A stretch of 64,000 nucleotides of DNA from CAJBVW01 sp964457335 (GTDB taxonomy: Bacteria > Myxococcota_A > UBA796 > SXON01). Below, piece after piece: positions 8,865-17,174 of this stretch. The translations under genes and the position numbers were made by a program. The notes below the pieces were generated by a model that was not told the DNA's origin, did no database searches, and was given only the letters and a program-made list of their open reading frames with translations. Positions within the stretch are counted from its first letter, which is position 1; each line of letters starts with the position of its first letter. The stretch is from positions 1 through 64,000 of the forward strand of contig CAYWGD010000033.1 of the NCBI GenBank assembly GCA_964457335.1, given 5' to 3'.

Positions 8865-8958
8865 AGAGGCTGACCGGAAATCCGGACCGAGCACGCTGAG
8901 GCGCATCGGGATGCCCGCTGCGTCCAGCGGGCGACGGGAGGAACTCCGGTCAGCCTCT
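8865..8958. repeat. 14-bp perfect inverted repeat enclosing an 8-bp hairpin, in the carAB leader
   Basis: AGAGGCTGACCGGA (8865-8878) is exactly complementary to TCCGGTCAGCCTCT (8945-8958). Inside it, GCCCGCTG (8913-8920) pairs with CAGCGGGC (8925-8932) around a 4-nt loop. The outer right arm reaches the stop codon of the creatininase-family gene, and the carA start is 96 nt beyond the left arm. On the minus strand this would be a structured carA leader or read-through junction. It could also be a small non-autonomous element. There is no U-tract. Confidence 0.6.
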
Positions 8959-9692
8959 TAGACCGCCAGCACGGCCTCGACGACGATCGTGGCCATCTCG
9001 TCGTACAGCGCGCGCCCCTCGGCGGCCGAGGCGGCGGCCGGCTGGCCGAAGTAGCCGTCGGCCGCGCCCATCGCCTTGAAGTCCTTCGCGCCCGCCCGGA
9101 GCGCGGCCGCGAGGTCGATCGGCACCTCCGGGAGGCCGGCCCGCGCAGCGTCGTCCACGAGGTCGGGCCGCACGGCGAGCACCAGCGAGGACTCGAACGA
9201 GCCCGCGTGGCACGCGCCCGACTGGAACTCGGCCCCGAGCCGCGCCGCGTAGCGCCGCGACGCGAGGTTCGGGTAGACGACCGGCCGGCCCGTGCGGGCC
9301 CGCGCAGCCTCGGCCGCCTTGAAGAGCGCGTCGATGTGCGCGGGCTCGAAGTGCGAGTTGACCAGCACGAAACCGACGGCGCCCTGCTCCGCGGCGGAGG
9401 CGAGCAGCTCCACGACCAGCGCCTGCACGAGCTCCGGCGGGATCGAGAGCGTGCCAGGGAACGGCGCGGCGCTCGTGGTCACGCCGTACGGGAGCGTGGG
9501 CAGCACCACCGCGGGCCGGCCCGCGCCGACGAGCCGCGCGGCCGCGCGCAGCGCCATCTCCTCGGAGATGCGCACGTCCGTGTCGAGCGGCAGGTGCGGC
9601 CCGTGCGCCTCGCAGGAGCCGAGCGGCAGGAGCGCCCAGGCGCCGGCGAGGCCGGCCCCGGGCGAGCGGCGCTCGGCGAGCCGCGGATTCAA
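8958..9692 (-). CDS. Creatininase-family amidohydrolase
   Basis: This is a 244-residue metal-dependent amidohydrolase of the creatininase/MftE family. Probable metal ligands are visible in GSCEAHGPHLPLDTD (Glu, His, Asp) and NSHFEPAHI. The latter matches the His-x-Glu site of true creatininases better than the NGHGGN of MftE-type members. HAGSFESSLVL is a further family signature. The start is TTG at 9692, overlapping the TGA of the upstream ligase gene (TTGA), with AAGAGG 5 nt ahead; this implies coupled translation. As the last gene of an acyl-CoA dehydrogenase-ligase-hydrolase operon, it may open an amide or lactam in the same catabolic route. The substrate is unknown; an N-formylkynurenine or amide role is only a guess. 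Confidence 0.85.
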   Translation of the reverse strand: MNPRLAERRSPGAGLAGAWALLPLGSCEAHGPHLPLDTDVRISEEMALRAAARLVGAGRPAVVLPTLPYGVTTSAAPFPGTLSIPPELVQALVVELLASAAEQGAVGFVLVNSHFEPAHIDALFKAAEAARARTGRPVVYPNLASRRYAARLGAEFQSGACHAGSFESSLVLAVRPDLVDDAARAGLPEVPIDLAAALRAGAKDFKAMGAADGYFGQPAAASAAEGRALYDEMATIVVEAVLAV

Positions 9693-11185
9693 ACCAGCCT
9701 CTTGAGCTCGGCGCGGGCGACCTTGCCCCGGTCGTTGCGGGGCAACACGTCCACGAAGCGCACGTGGCGCGGGTACTTGTGCGGCGCGAGGCGCTTCTTG
9801 ACGTGCTCCTGGAGCGCCTTCTGGAGGGCTTCGTCTCCCGGGACCGCGGCGACCACGAAGGCCACGGTGGTCACGAGCCCGTCGCGCTCCACGCCCACGA
9901 TGGCGCACTCGCGCACGGCCTCGTGGGTGAGGAGGCAGTTCTCGACCTCGGCGGGGGACACGTACACGCCGCCGACCTTCAACAGGTCGTCGGCGCGCCC
10001 GCAGTAGATGAAGTAACCTTCCTCGTCCTGGCGGAACTGGTCGCCGGTGGTGCACCACTCGCCGCGGAACGTGACACGTGTCTTGGCCCGGTCCTGGTGG
10101 TAGCAGATGGCGTTGGATGCACCCTTGACCCAGAGCGTGCCGATCTCGCCCGGGGGCACGGGGCGCTCGTCGTCGCCGACGATCTTCGCCTCGTAGCCGG
10201 GCACGAGCTTGCCCAGCGTCCCCACGCGCACGTCGCCCGGGTAGTTGGTGATGTAGATGTGGAACATCTCGGCGGAGCCGATGCCGTCGAGGATCTCGAC
10301 GCCCGTGCGGTTCATCCAGCGCGTGTAGAGCTCGGCGGGGAGGGCCTCGCCGGCGGAGAGCACGAGGCGGATGGAGGAGAGGTCCATCTCGGCGGCGCGC
10401 TCGTGCTCGAGCATGCGGTGGATCATCGTGGGCACGTTGGTCACGATGGTCGGCCGGAAGCGCTCGATGTTGGCGATGACCTCGTCGACCGTGGCACGCT
10501 CGGAGAACAGGCACGTGGTCGCGCCCACGGCCCAGGGGAACATGAGGTTGGTGCCCGTGGCATAGCCGAAGAAGAGCTTGGGCACACCCAACGTGACATC
10601 GTCCTCGCGGATGCCGAGCACCTGCTTCGCGTACATCTCGGTGTTGAAGATGAAGTCCTGCGCGACGTGCACGCAGGCCTTCGGCTTGCCGGTCGATCCC
10701 GACGAGAAGAGCCACACCGCGGGGTCGTCGGGGCCGGTGTCCCCGTAGGGGCAGTCGGCGGAGCGGGCGCGGATGGTGTCCTCGTCGGCGTCGACGCGGA
10801 TCACGGCGGCGAGCTGCCGGCCGAGCGCCTCCTGGATGGCCTCGGCGTTGGCCTCGGCGAAGGCGGAGGTCGTGACCAGCACGCGCGCGCGGGTGTACCG
10901 AAGGTAGTACGCCCAGTCCGCGGTGGGGACGCCCGGGTTCATCATCGCCACGACGGCGCCGACGCGCACGATGCCGAACCACGCGACGGCGAACGCCGGG
11001 GTGTCCTCGAGCGCGACGAGCACGCGGTCCTCTTCGCGGACGCCCAGCGCGCGGAGGTGCGTGCCGAAGCGGCAGCTGCCCTCGTACATCTCGCCGAAGG
11101 TGTAGCAGGCGTCGCGGTAGCGCAGCGCCACCTTGTCCCGGCGCGTGGCGAGGTTGTGATCGAGGAAGTACGCGGCGAGGTTCAC
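9689..11185 (-). CDS. Benzoate-CoA ligase family (AMP-forming) acid-CoA ligase
   Basis: This is a 498-residue adenylate-forming enzyme. The ATP-binding P-loop SSGSTGKPKACVH lies in the middle, followed by LFFGYATGTNLMFPW, the family core SAGEALPAELYTRW and GIGSAEMFHIY, the ATP ligand TTGDQF, and the hinge GRADDLLKVGGVYVSP. The C-terminal catalytic lysine region is RNDRGKVAR. The sequence follows benzoate-/2-aminobenzoate-CoA ligases more closely than fatty acid ligases. GTG at 11185 overlaps the acyl-CoA dehydrogenase TGA (GTGA) with GGAGG just upstream; an in-frame ATG at 11200 would add five residues. It likely activates an aromatic carboxylic acid for the neighbouring enzymes. The exact substrate (benzoate, anthranilate, salicylate) is not decidable here. 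Confidence 0.9.
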   Translation of the reverse strand: MNLAAYFLDHNLATRRDKVALRYRDACYTFGEMYEGSCRFGTHLRALGVREEDRVLVALEDTPAFAVAWFGIVRVGAVVAMMNPGVPTADWAYYLRYTRARVLVTTSAFAEANAEAIQEALGRQLAAVIRVDADEDTIRARSADCPYGDTGPDDPAVWLFSSGSTGKPKACVHVAQDFIFNTEMYAKQVLGIREDDVTLGVPKLFFGYATGTNLMFPWAVGATTCLFSERATVDEVIANIERFRPTIVTNVPTMIHRMLEHERAAEMDLSSIRLVLSAGEALPAELYTRWMNRTGVEILDGIGSAEMFHIYITNYPGDVRVGTLGKLVPGYEAKIVGDDERPVPPGEIGTLWVKGASNAICYHQDRAKTRVTFRGEWCTTGDQFRQDEEGYFIYCGRADDLLKVGGVYVSPAEVENCLLTHEAVRECAIVGVERDGLVTTVAFVVAAVPGDEALQKALQEHVKKRLAPHKYPRHVRFVDVLPRNDRGKVARAELKRLV

Positions 11186-12216
11186 TTGTCCTCCAGCCAT
11201 CGCGCGGCGATGACGGTCTTGAGCACGTCGGTGGCGCCCTCGTAGATGCGGAGCGGGCGGATGTCCCGGTAGAGCTGCTGCACGACGCTGTCCTCCTCGA
11301 CGCCGGCCCCACCGTGGAGCTGCACGGCGGCGTCGATCACGCGCTGCGCCGCCTCCGTGGCGGTGACCTTGCCGATGGCGCTCTCGTACCCGGTGCGGGC
11401 GGTCGGCGGCGCCGTGTCGCGGCGCCAGCATGCGTGCAGCGCGGCGAGCGTGGCCGGCTCGAGCTCGAGCGCCATGTCGGCCACGCGCGCCTGCACGACC
11501 GGGAGCGCAGCGAGCGGGGCCCCGAACTGGCGCCGGGTCGACACGTGGCGGACGGTCTCGTCCAACGCGCGGCGCGCCATGCCCATCGCCGCGAGCCCGA
11601 CCGACGGGCGGCAGCGCTCCAGCGTGGCGAACGCGAGGGAGAGCCCCTTGGTGGAGACGAGCCGCGCGGGTGTGTCACGCAGGTCGATGCGGCCGATGGA
11701 GTGCCCCGCGACCCGCTGCGGCGTGGCCGGCGGATCGTCGACGACAAAACACGCGATCCCCTCGTCGAGCCGCGCGAACACGGTGGCGCGGTCCGCCTCG
11801 GGCGCGTTCGAGATGAAGTGCTTCACGCCCGTCAGCCGGTAGCCGTCGCCGTACCGCACCGCGCGCGTGGAGAGCCCGCGCACGTCGCTCCCGGCCTCGG
11901 GCTCGGTGAGCGCGAACGCGATGACCGAGCCCCCCTCGCGCGCCTGCGCGACCTCGGCGTCGAAGCCACCCGCGGTGCGCAGCGGGAACGACCCCAGCTC
12001 CTGGACGATGAACGCGAGGTCGGTGAGCGCGTCGTGGTAGCCGAGGTGCCAGCGCGTGACCGCGAGGCCGCGCACGTCGGTGGGCTCGAGCAGCCCGGCG
12101 GCGGCGAGCGCGGCGACCCGGTCGCGGATGCTGCCCGTGGCGCGAAAAGCGGCCGCGGACGCCTCCCGCTCGGCGTGGACGGGGTCGAAGAGGTAGGGGT
12201 AGCGCTCGGTGAGCAT
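11182..12216 (-). CDS. Acyl-CoA dehydrogenase family protein
   Basis: This 344-residue flavoprotein is slightly shorter than the usual 380. The FAD/substrate signature AFALTEPEAGSDVRG is in the middle domain, and the C-terminal four-helix domain has RRQFGAPLAALPVVQ and a LHGGAGVEEDSVVQQ / DIRPLRIYEGATDV segment. The catalytic base of this subfamily falls in IYEGATDV (Glu). A TAGATT box lies 8 nt before the ATG, with a GGGGG stretch between. It is the first gene of a three-gene set with 4-nt overlaps (dehydrogenase, ligase, hydrolase). In 2-aminobenzoyl-CoA-type clusters such an enzyme handles ring-derived CoA thioesters; a plain beta-oxidation role is the alternative. Confidence 0.9.
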   Translation of the reverse strand: MLTERYPYLFDPVHAEREASAAAFRATGSIRDRVAALAAAGLLEPTDVRGLAVTRWHLGYHDALTDLAFIVQELGSFPLRTAGGFDAEVAQAREGGSVIAFALTEPEAGSDVRGLSTRAVRYGDGYRLTGVKHFISNAPEADRATVFARLDEGIACFVVDDPPATPQRVAGHSIGRIDLRDTPARLVSTKGLSLAFATLERCRPSVGLAAMGMARRALDETVRHVSTRRQFGAPLAALPVVQARVADMALELEPATLAALHACWRRDTAPPTARTGYESAIGKVTATEAAQRVIDAAVQLHGGAGVEEDSVVQQLYRDIRPLRIYEGATDVLKTVIAARWLEDK

Positions 12217-12337
12217 CGCCCCCGAATCTACCCGGCGGGCCCGCCCCGGGCCCCCCTCCCGCGGAGCTTCCGGCGCGGAAGGCGGCCGCCGAGACGCGGC
12301 GCCGCCTCCCAGGCGCGTGGGCGGGCGTCCGCGCGGG

Positions 12338-13402
12338 TCAGAGCGAGGCCGGCGTCCCGCCGGCGAAGGCCGCGCAGTACAGGTTCGTCCCGCTCTCGTG
12401 GAGCTCCGACCGCGCGCCGCGGAGGGCGCCGGTCGCGTTCACGAGCCCCTCGAACTCCGCGACCGAGCGGTGCGCCACGTTCCAGTCGGAGGTGAGCTCC
12501 ATGAGCGAGCGCCAGGGGTTCGGCGCGTGGAGGTTGCTCGCGAGGAGCAGGCCGCCCGGGCGCGCCGCGCCGGCGAGGGAGCGAAGGAAGCCGACCACCT
12601 GCGCGTCGTCGAGGTAGTCGAGCAGGCCGAGGACCAGCACCGCGTCGAATTCGGCGTGCCCGTCGAGCGCCTGGTCCACGGGGACGCCGCGCAGGAGCGC
12701 GAAGGCGTTCGCCTCGACCGTGGTCACCGTCGTCGAGGCGCCGCGCGGCAAGGCCCGCAGCAGGCGCTTCTTCGCCCACGCGAGCGCGTCGGTGTCGTGG
12801 TCGGCGAGCACGATGTCCGCGGCCCGGCCGCGGCGCACCCACTCGCGCAGCACCACCTCGGGCCCGCACGCGAACGAGAGGATCTTCGGCCGCGCCAGGC
12901 CCTGCGCCGCGATGTGCGCGTCGAGCTGGCGGTGCGCCCAGGGCAGACGCCCGCGGTGCGCCGCGCTGGGGCCGACGGTCAGCGCGTAGGCGCCCAGCAG
13001 CGTCCCGAGCGGGCTGTTGGCCTCCTCGCGGCCCGCGAAGATCATCTCCACGAGCCCGTAGTCGCCGGGGTAGCCGAGCGGCTTGTCCACGGCGCGCCGG
13101 CAGAACGGCGACTGGAGGAAGAAGGGCTGCACGAGCCGCCGGTGCAGCGCGAGCGAGCGCGTCCGCTCGGCCCCCGGCATGGCCTCCCAGAGCGCCGTCA
13201 TGGGCACGAACAGCGCGTCGAGCCGCTCCTGCACCGGGCCGGTCCACTCCTCGACGCAGGCCTGGTGCTCGGCGAGCAGCGCGTCCGCGTCAGCGCAGGC
13301 GGCGGCCCGGCGGTGCCACTCGGCCTCCAGCCCGGCGAGGTAGGTGTAGACGGCAAAGGTGGCCTCGTCGAGCGGCGAGGCGAGCTTGGGTGTGGCGGTC
13401 AC
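12338..13402 (-). CDS. SAM-dependent methyltransferase, PhcB-like
   Basis: This is a 354-residue protein. The N-terminal helical region (1-170) contains CRRAVDKPLGYPGDYGLVEM. The C-terminal Rossmann methyltransferase has motif I ILSFACGPE, an acidic motif II IVLADHD, motif IV FDAVLVLGLLDYL, and RPGGLLLASNLHAPNP. As I recall, the KPLGYPGDY region is shared with proteins annotated as 3-hydroxypalmitate methyl ester (extracellular factor, PhcB) synthases. That would suggest methylation of a fatty-acid signal or similar small molecule, an inference from pattern only. The start is GTG behind GGGAGTG. It stands between the two halves of the catabolic block, on the same strand, with 121- and 125-nt gaps, and so may be a separate unit. 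Confidence 0.8.
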   Translation of the reverse strand: MTATPKLASPLDEATFAVYTYLAGLEAEWHRRAAACADADALLAEHQACVEEWTGPVQERLDALFVPMTALWEAMPGAERTRSLALHRRLVQPFFLQSPFCRRAVDKPLGYPGDYGLVEMIFAGREEANSPLGTLLGAYALTVGPSAAHRGRLPWAHRQLDAHIAAQGLARPKILSFACGPEVVLREWVRRGRAADIVLADHDTDALAWAKKRLLRALPRGASTTVTTVEANAFALLRGVPVDQALDGHAEFDAVLVLGLLDYLDDAQVVGFLRSLAGAARPGGLLLASNLHAPNPWRSLMELTSDWNVAHRSVAEFEGLVNATGALRGARSELHESGTNLYCAAFAGGTPASL

Positions 13403-13464
13403 GAATCACTCCCGGTTCGTGCCACCAACTACCGCCGGGCCTGCGACGCCGACCACAATGTGCT

Positions 13465-13511
13465 GTTCACCACCCGTGAACGGGGGCGATGTCGACCGGC
13501 GGTGAACACCG
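13465..13511. promoter_or_regulatory. Pair of short palindromes upstream of the methyltransferase
   Basis: GTTCAC (13465-13470) and GTGAAC (13476-13481) form a perfect 6-bp inverted repeat with a 5-nt spacer. CGGTG AA CACCG follows at 13500-13511. They lie 63-110 nt upstream of the methyltransferase GTG, where an operator would be expected. No matching regulator gene is adjacent. Confidence 0.3.
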
Positions 13512-13527
13512 CGCGCCTGGCATCCAA

Positions 13528-14001
13528 CTACCGGAGGAGCTTGCCCGCCGCGCACGCGCTCGGGTCCGCGACCGCCGAGAGCGTCGTCGTCGTCGGCGTC
13601 GCGAAGCGACCGACGCTCCACTCGATCGTCAACGTTTGGTAGTCGGCCCCAAACGAGAGCTTCGCGTCCCCCTGCTGCTCGAGATCGTTCTCCGAGCGGA
13701 GCGTGGCGGCGCGGTCGCCGGTGGGCGAGAAGCGCGTGAGCGTGCCGATCGTCGGGCGCCCCGCCTCCTGCACGACGTAGAGCCCCGTGAACGAGTCGCT
13801 CGTGGGCGCGAGCTTCACGACCACGTCGCGGGTCGCGGGCGCGCCCTCGGCGGCCGCGCCCTCGGGGGACGCAGCGGCGTCGCTGCCGCAGTACCAGCCC
13901 TTCACGCCGTCCACCCACGGCGCGGCGGGCGCCGCGACGGCCTGCTTCGCGGGAGGCGCGCTCCCGCACGCCACGAGGAGCAAGGTCACGAGCACCGACA
14001 T
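13528..14001 (-). CDS. Small lipoprotein of unknown function
   Basis: This is a 157-residue protein with a lipobox-like N-terminus (LLLVAC followed by GSAPP), so it is probably lipid-anchored by SPII processing. The mature part is Ala-rich at first and then appears beta-rich (VVVKLAPTSDSFTGLYVV, YQTLTIEWSVGRF), with two further cysteines that could pair. The family is not recognised. ATG 14001 has GGGAGG a few bases upstream and is only 13 nt after the enoyl-CoA hydratase stop, so it is likely the last gene of the SDR-RidA-hydratase operon. Confidence 0.75.
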   Translation of the reverse strand: MSVLVTLLLVACGSAPPAKQAVAAPAAPWVDGVKGWYCGSDAAASPEGAAAEGAPATRDVVVKLAPTSDSFTGLYVVQEAGRPTIGTLTRFSPTGDRAATLRSENDLEQQGDAKLSFGADYQTLTIEWSVGRFATPTTTTLSAVADPSACAAGKLLR

Positions 14002-14014
14002 GGGGCCTCCCGGG

Positions 14015-14797
14015 TCAACGGTAGTTGGGCCGACGCTTTTCCTTCCACGCCTCGTGCGCCTCCCGGAAGTCCGGGTGGAGCATGCAGATCGCCTGCGCTT
14101 GCGCCTCCATCTCGATGGCGGCGTCGAGCGACACGTCCATCTCGCGGTCGAGCTGGACCTTGGTGACGCCGTTGGCGAACGCGGGGCCGTCCGCGATGCG
14201 CCGGGCGATCGCGCCGGCCTCCGCGAGCAGCGCCTCGGGCTCGACCACCCGGTTGAGGAAGCCGATGCGGTGCGCTTCCTCGGCGCCGATGACGTCCCCC
14301 AGGTAGAGGAGCTCGGCGGCCCGGCCCTGCCCGACGATGCGCGGCAGGAGGTGACAGGCCCCCATGTCCGCGCCGGAGAGCCCGACCTTGTTGAAGAGGA
14401 AGGAGACGCGCGCCTTGGTCGAGCCGACGCGGAGGTCGCTCGACATCGCGATGATCGCGCCGGCGCCGGCCGCGACGCCGTTGATGGCGGCCACGATCGG
14501 CGCGGGGCACGCGCGCATGGCCCGGACGAGCGCGCCGGTCGTGCGGGTGAACGCGAGCAGCCCCTCCGCGTCCCGCGCGAAGAGCTGGCCGATGATGTCC
14601 TCGACGTCGCCGCCGGAGCAGAAGCCCTTGCCGGCGCCGGTGAGGAGCACCGCGCGCGTGCCCGCCGGCGGGGAGCGGAACCACGCGGCGAGCTTCTCGT
14701 ACACCTCGAAGGTGAGCGCGTTGAGGCGGTCGGGCCGGTCGAGCGTGACCGTGGCCACGCCGGCGTCGAGCTCCACCCGGAAGGGAAGCGGGCTCAT
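14015..14797 (-). CDS. Enoyl-CoA hydratase/isomerase family protein
   Basis: This is a 260-residue crotonase-fold enzyme. The oxyanion-hole segments are GKGFCSGGDVEDI and INGVAAGAGAIIAMSSDLRV. The active-site helix region KVGLSGADMGACHLLPRIVGQGRA follows, where the family usually has catalytic Glu residues. The second glutamate position appears to be Asp or Gly (SGADMG), as in several aromatic-pathway homologues. ATG 14797 overlaps the RidA stop (ATGA); an ATG 21 nt upstream is less likely. It belongs to the SDR-RidA-hydratase-lipoprotein operon and is probably for hydration of a CoA thioester in aromatic acid breakdown. Confidence 0.9.
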   Translation of the reverse strand: MSPLPFRVELDAGVATVTLDRPDRLNALTFEVYEKLAAWFRSPPAGTRAVLLTGAGKGFCSGGDVEDIIGQLFARDAEGLLAFTRTTGALVRAMRACPAPIVAAINGVAAGAGAIIAMSSDLRVGSTKARVSFLFNKVGLSGADMGACHLLPRIVGQGRAAELLYLGDVIGAEEAHRIGFLNRVVEPEALLAEAGAIARRIADGPAFANGVTKVQLDREMDVSLDAAIEMEAQAQAICMLHPDFREAHEAWKEKRRPNYR

Positions 14798-15215
14798 CGC
14801 GCCGCCTCGGGCAGGCACACCGCCGTCGCCTCGATCTCCACCATCGCCCCCTCCTCCAAGAGGTCCGCCACCTGCACGAGCGCCATCGCCGGGTAGTGCC
14901 GGCCGAAGCTCGCGCGCCAGGCCGCGCCGACCGCGGGCAGCGCCGCGAGGTAGGCGCGCTTGTCGGTCACGTACACGGTCACGCGTCCGACCCGCTCCGG
15001 CGGCACGCCGCCGGCGTCGAGCACCGCGCGCACGTTGGCGAGCGCCTGCGCGAACTGCGCGCCGAAGTCACCCGCGCCGACGAGGCGCTGCTCCGCGTCC
15101 CAGGCGACCTGCCCGGCGACGAAGAGCACGTCCCCCACGCGGTAGCCGTTGCTGTAGCCGCGCGGCCGCGCCCAGCCGGGAGGCTGGACGGGGCCCTCGT
15201 CCGAAGCGGGCGGCA

Positions 15216-15216
<1 letters not shown>
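14794..15216 (-). CDS. RidA (YjgF/YER057c/UK114) family protein
   Basis: This is a 140-residue RidA-like protein that normally forms trimers and hydrolyses reactive enamine/imine intermediates. Family landmarks are YSNGYRVGDVLFVAGQV near the start, QALANVRAVLDAGG in the helix, and RVTVYVTDKRAYLAALPAVGAAW. The usual C-terminal Glu-containing strand is MVEIEATAV. ATG 15216 shares a base with the SDR stop (TGATG), so translation is coupled. Sitting between an SDR and an enoyl-CoA hydratase, it probably deaminates an aminated ring-cleavage intermediate. This is the context in which RidA occurs in 2-aminobenzoyl-CoA clusters. Confidence 0.9.
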
Positions 15217-15962
<746 letters not shown>

Positions 15963-15982
15963 ACGGTCTCCGAGCGGACCGG

Positions 15983-16011
15983 TATATGCGCGAACGACGG
16001 TGCACTGTCAA
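15983..16011 (-). promoter_or_regulatory. Sigma-70-type promoter of the SDR-RidA operon
   Basis: On the minus strand TTGACA (16006-16011) is separated by exactly 17 bp from CATATA (15983-15988). The predicted start of transcription is about 14 nt before the SDR ATG at 15962, leaving room for the CGGAG ribosome site. Confidence 0.7.
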
Positions 16012-16102
16012 GGCGAGGGTCCGCTGCGACCTGAGGATCCTGCCTCCGACCGGGCCGTGCTCGACGCAGGCGTGCACGCCCGCGACCGTGCGTCACGATG
16101 CG

Positions 16103-16948
16103 TTACGGCGCGGCTCGGGGTTCGAGGAAGCCGCTCACGACCTGGGCGAGCGCGTCGGGCTCGTCGAGCTGGACCATGTGGCCGGCGGTCGGGATGGTCA
16201 CGACGCGAAGGTCGGGGATGACCTCCTCGAGCCGCGCGACGTCTCCTGGTGAAAATATCGACGTGCCCGCGTGCACCGAGAGCACCGGGCAGCGGATGGC
16301 CGCCAGGAAGCGCTGATGCTGGTCCTGGCGGTACGGGACCGCGGCACGCACGCGGTGGCGCGGATCGTAGGACCAGGTGACGCCCCCCTCGACGGGGCGG
16401 GTGCCGCGTAGCGCGAGCTCGACCGCCCAGGCGGGATCGAGGCGGGGCCAGGTGGCCACGAGGCGCTCGGCGGCGGCCTCCACCGTGGGGTACGGGCGGA
16501 GCGCGCGGACCCGCCGGATCCCGTCGAGGAACTGCACCATGCGGTCCCGCGCGCCGGCGCCGGCGTCGGGGAGGCCGATGCCGTCCACGGCGACGAGGCG
16601 CTCCACGGCGTCCGGGCGGGCCCCCGCGTAGAGCGACGCGAGGGTGCCGCCCATCGAGTGGCCCACGAGGCGCACGCGGCCGCCGAGGCGCTCCACGAGC
16701 GCGTCGAGGTCGGCGACGTACTCGGGGAAGTGGTAGCTCTGCCCGGGGCCGACCCACGCGCTCCGGCCGTGGCCGCGCAGGTCCAGCGCCACGCGCCAGC
16801 CGTCGAGGCGCTCCGCCACGCGCGCCCAGCTCCCCGCGTGGTCGAGGAAGCCGTGGAGGAGCACGGTCGGCACGCCGGCGGGCTCGCCCCACTGGAGCGT
16901 GGCGAAGTCCAGGTCCCGCAGCGGGACGACGACCTCGCGGGCGCTCAC
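16103..16948 (-). CDS. Alpha/beta hydrolase
   Basis: This is a 281-residue serine hydrolase. It has the oxyanion HGFLDHAGSW, the DLRGHGRS strand, the nucleophile elbow GHSMGG, the acid in the HAGTSIF region, and the catalytic His in IPTAGHMVQLDEP. This is the profile of small epoxide-hydrolase/C-C-hydrolase-like enzymes, and the substrate is unknown. The start is weakly supported: GTG 16948 gives a normal-length protein, whereas the open frame continues upstream through low-complexity Pro/Arg sequence that overlaps the divergent operator. It is transcribed away from the desaturase gene, and the operator array between them may control both. Confidence 0.85.
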   Translation of the reverse strand: MSAREVVVPLRDLDFATLQWGEPAGVPTVLLHGFLDHAGSWARVAERLDGWRVALDLRGHGRSAWVGPGQSYHFPEYVADLDALVERLGGRVRLVGHSMGGTLASLYAGARPDAVERLVAVDGIGLPDAGAGARDRMVQFLDGIRRVRALRPYPTVEAAAERLVATWPRLDPAWAVELALRGTRPVEGGVTWSYDPRHRVRAAVPYRQDQHQRFLAAIRCPVLSVHAGTSIFSPGDVARLEEVIPDLRVVTIPTAGHMVQLDEPDALAQVVSGFLEPRAAP

Positions 16949-17121
16949 GCGACGCTGCCGCGGGGGACGAGGCCGAACGGGTGGCGGTGCCACGACATCC
17001 CGCGCGTCTAACGCGTCGCGCGAGGCGGGGGCCGGGAGCGCCGCGAGCCGCGCCGCCGCCGGGCGCGGCGGGCCCCGGTGGAGGCCGGACTTCGTCGAAC
17101 GCGGGGCTTGCGGTTCGTTGG

Positions 17122-17163
17122 TGAACGTGTTCATATTGAACACGTTCAGTATGAACACGTTCA
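17122..17163. promoter_or_regulatory. Triple 12-bp palindromic operator before the desaturase-TetR operon
   Basis: Three 12-mers, TGAACGTGTTCA (17122-17133), TGAACACGTTCA (17137-17148) and TGAACACGTTCA (17152-17163), are each TGAAC-N2-GTTCA palindromes. They are spaced exactly 15 bp apart. A possible promoter, TTGCGG (17108-17113) and CATATT (17132-17137) with an 18-bp spacer, is overlapped by sites 1 and 2. Site 3 abuts the GGAG ribosome site of the desaturase. The TetR-family gene two positions downstream is the obvious candidate binder (inference). Confidence 0.75.
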
Positions 17164-17174
17164 GGAGTCCAACC

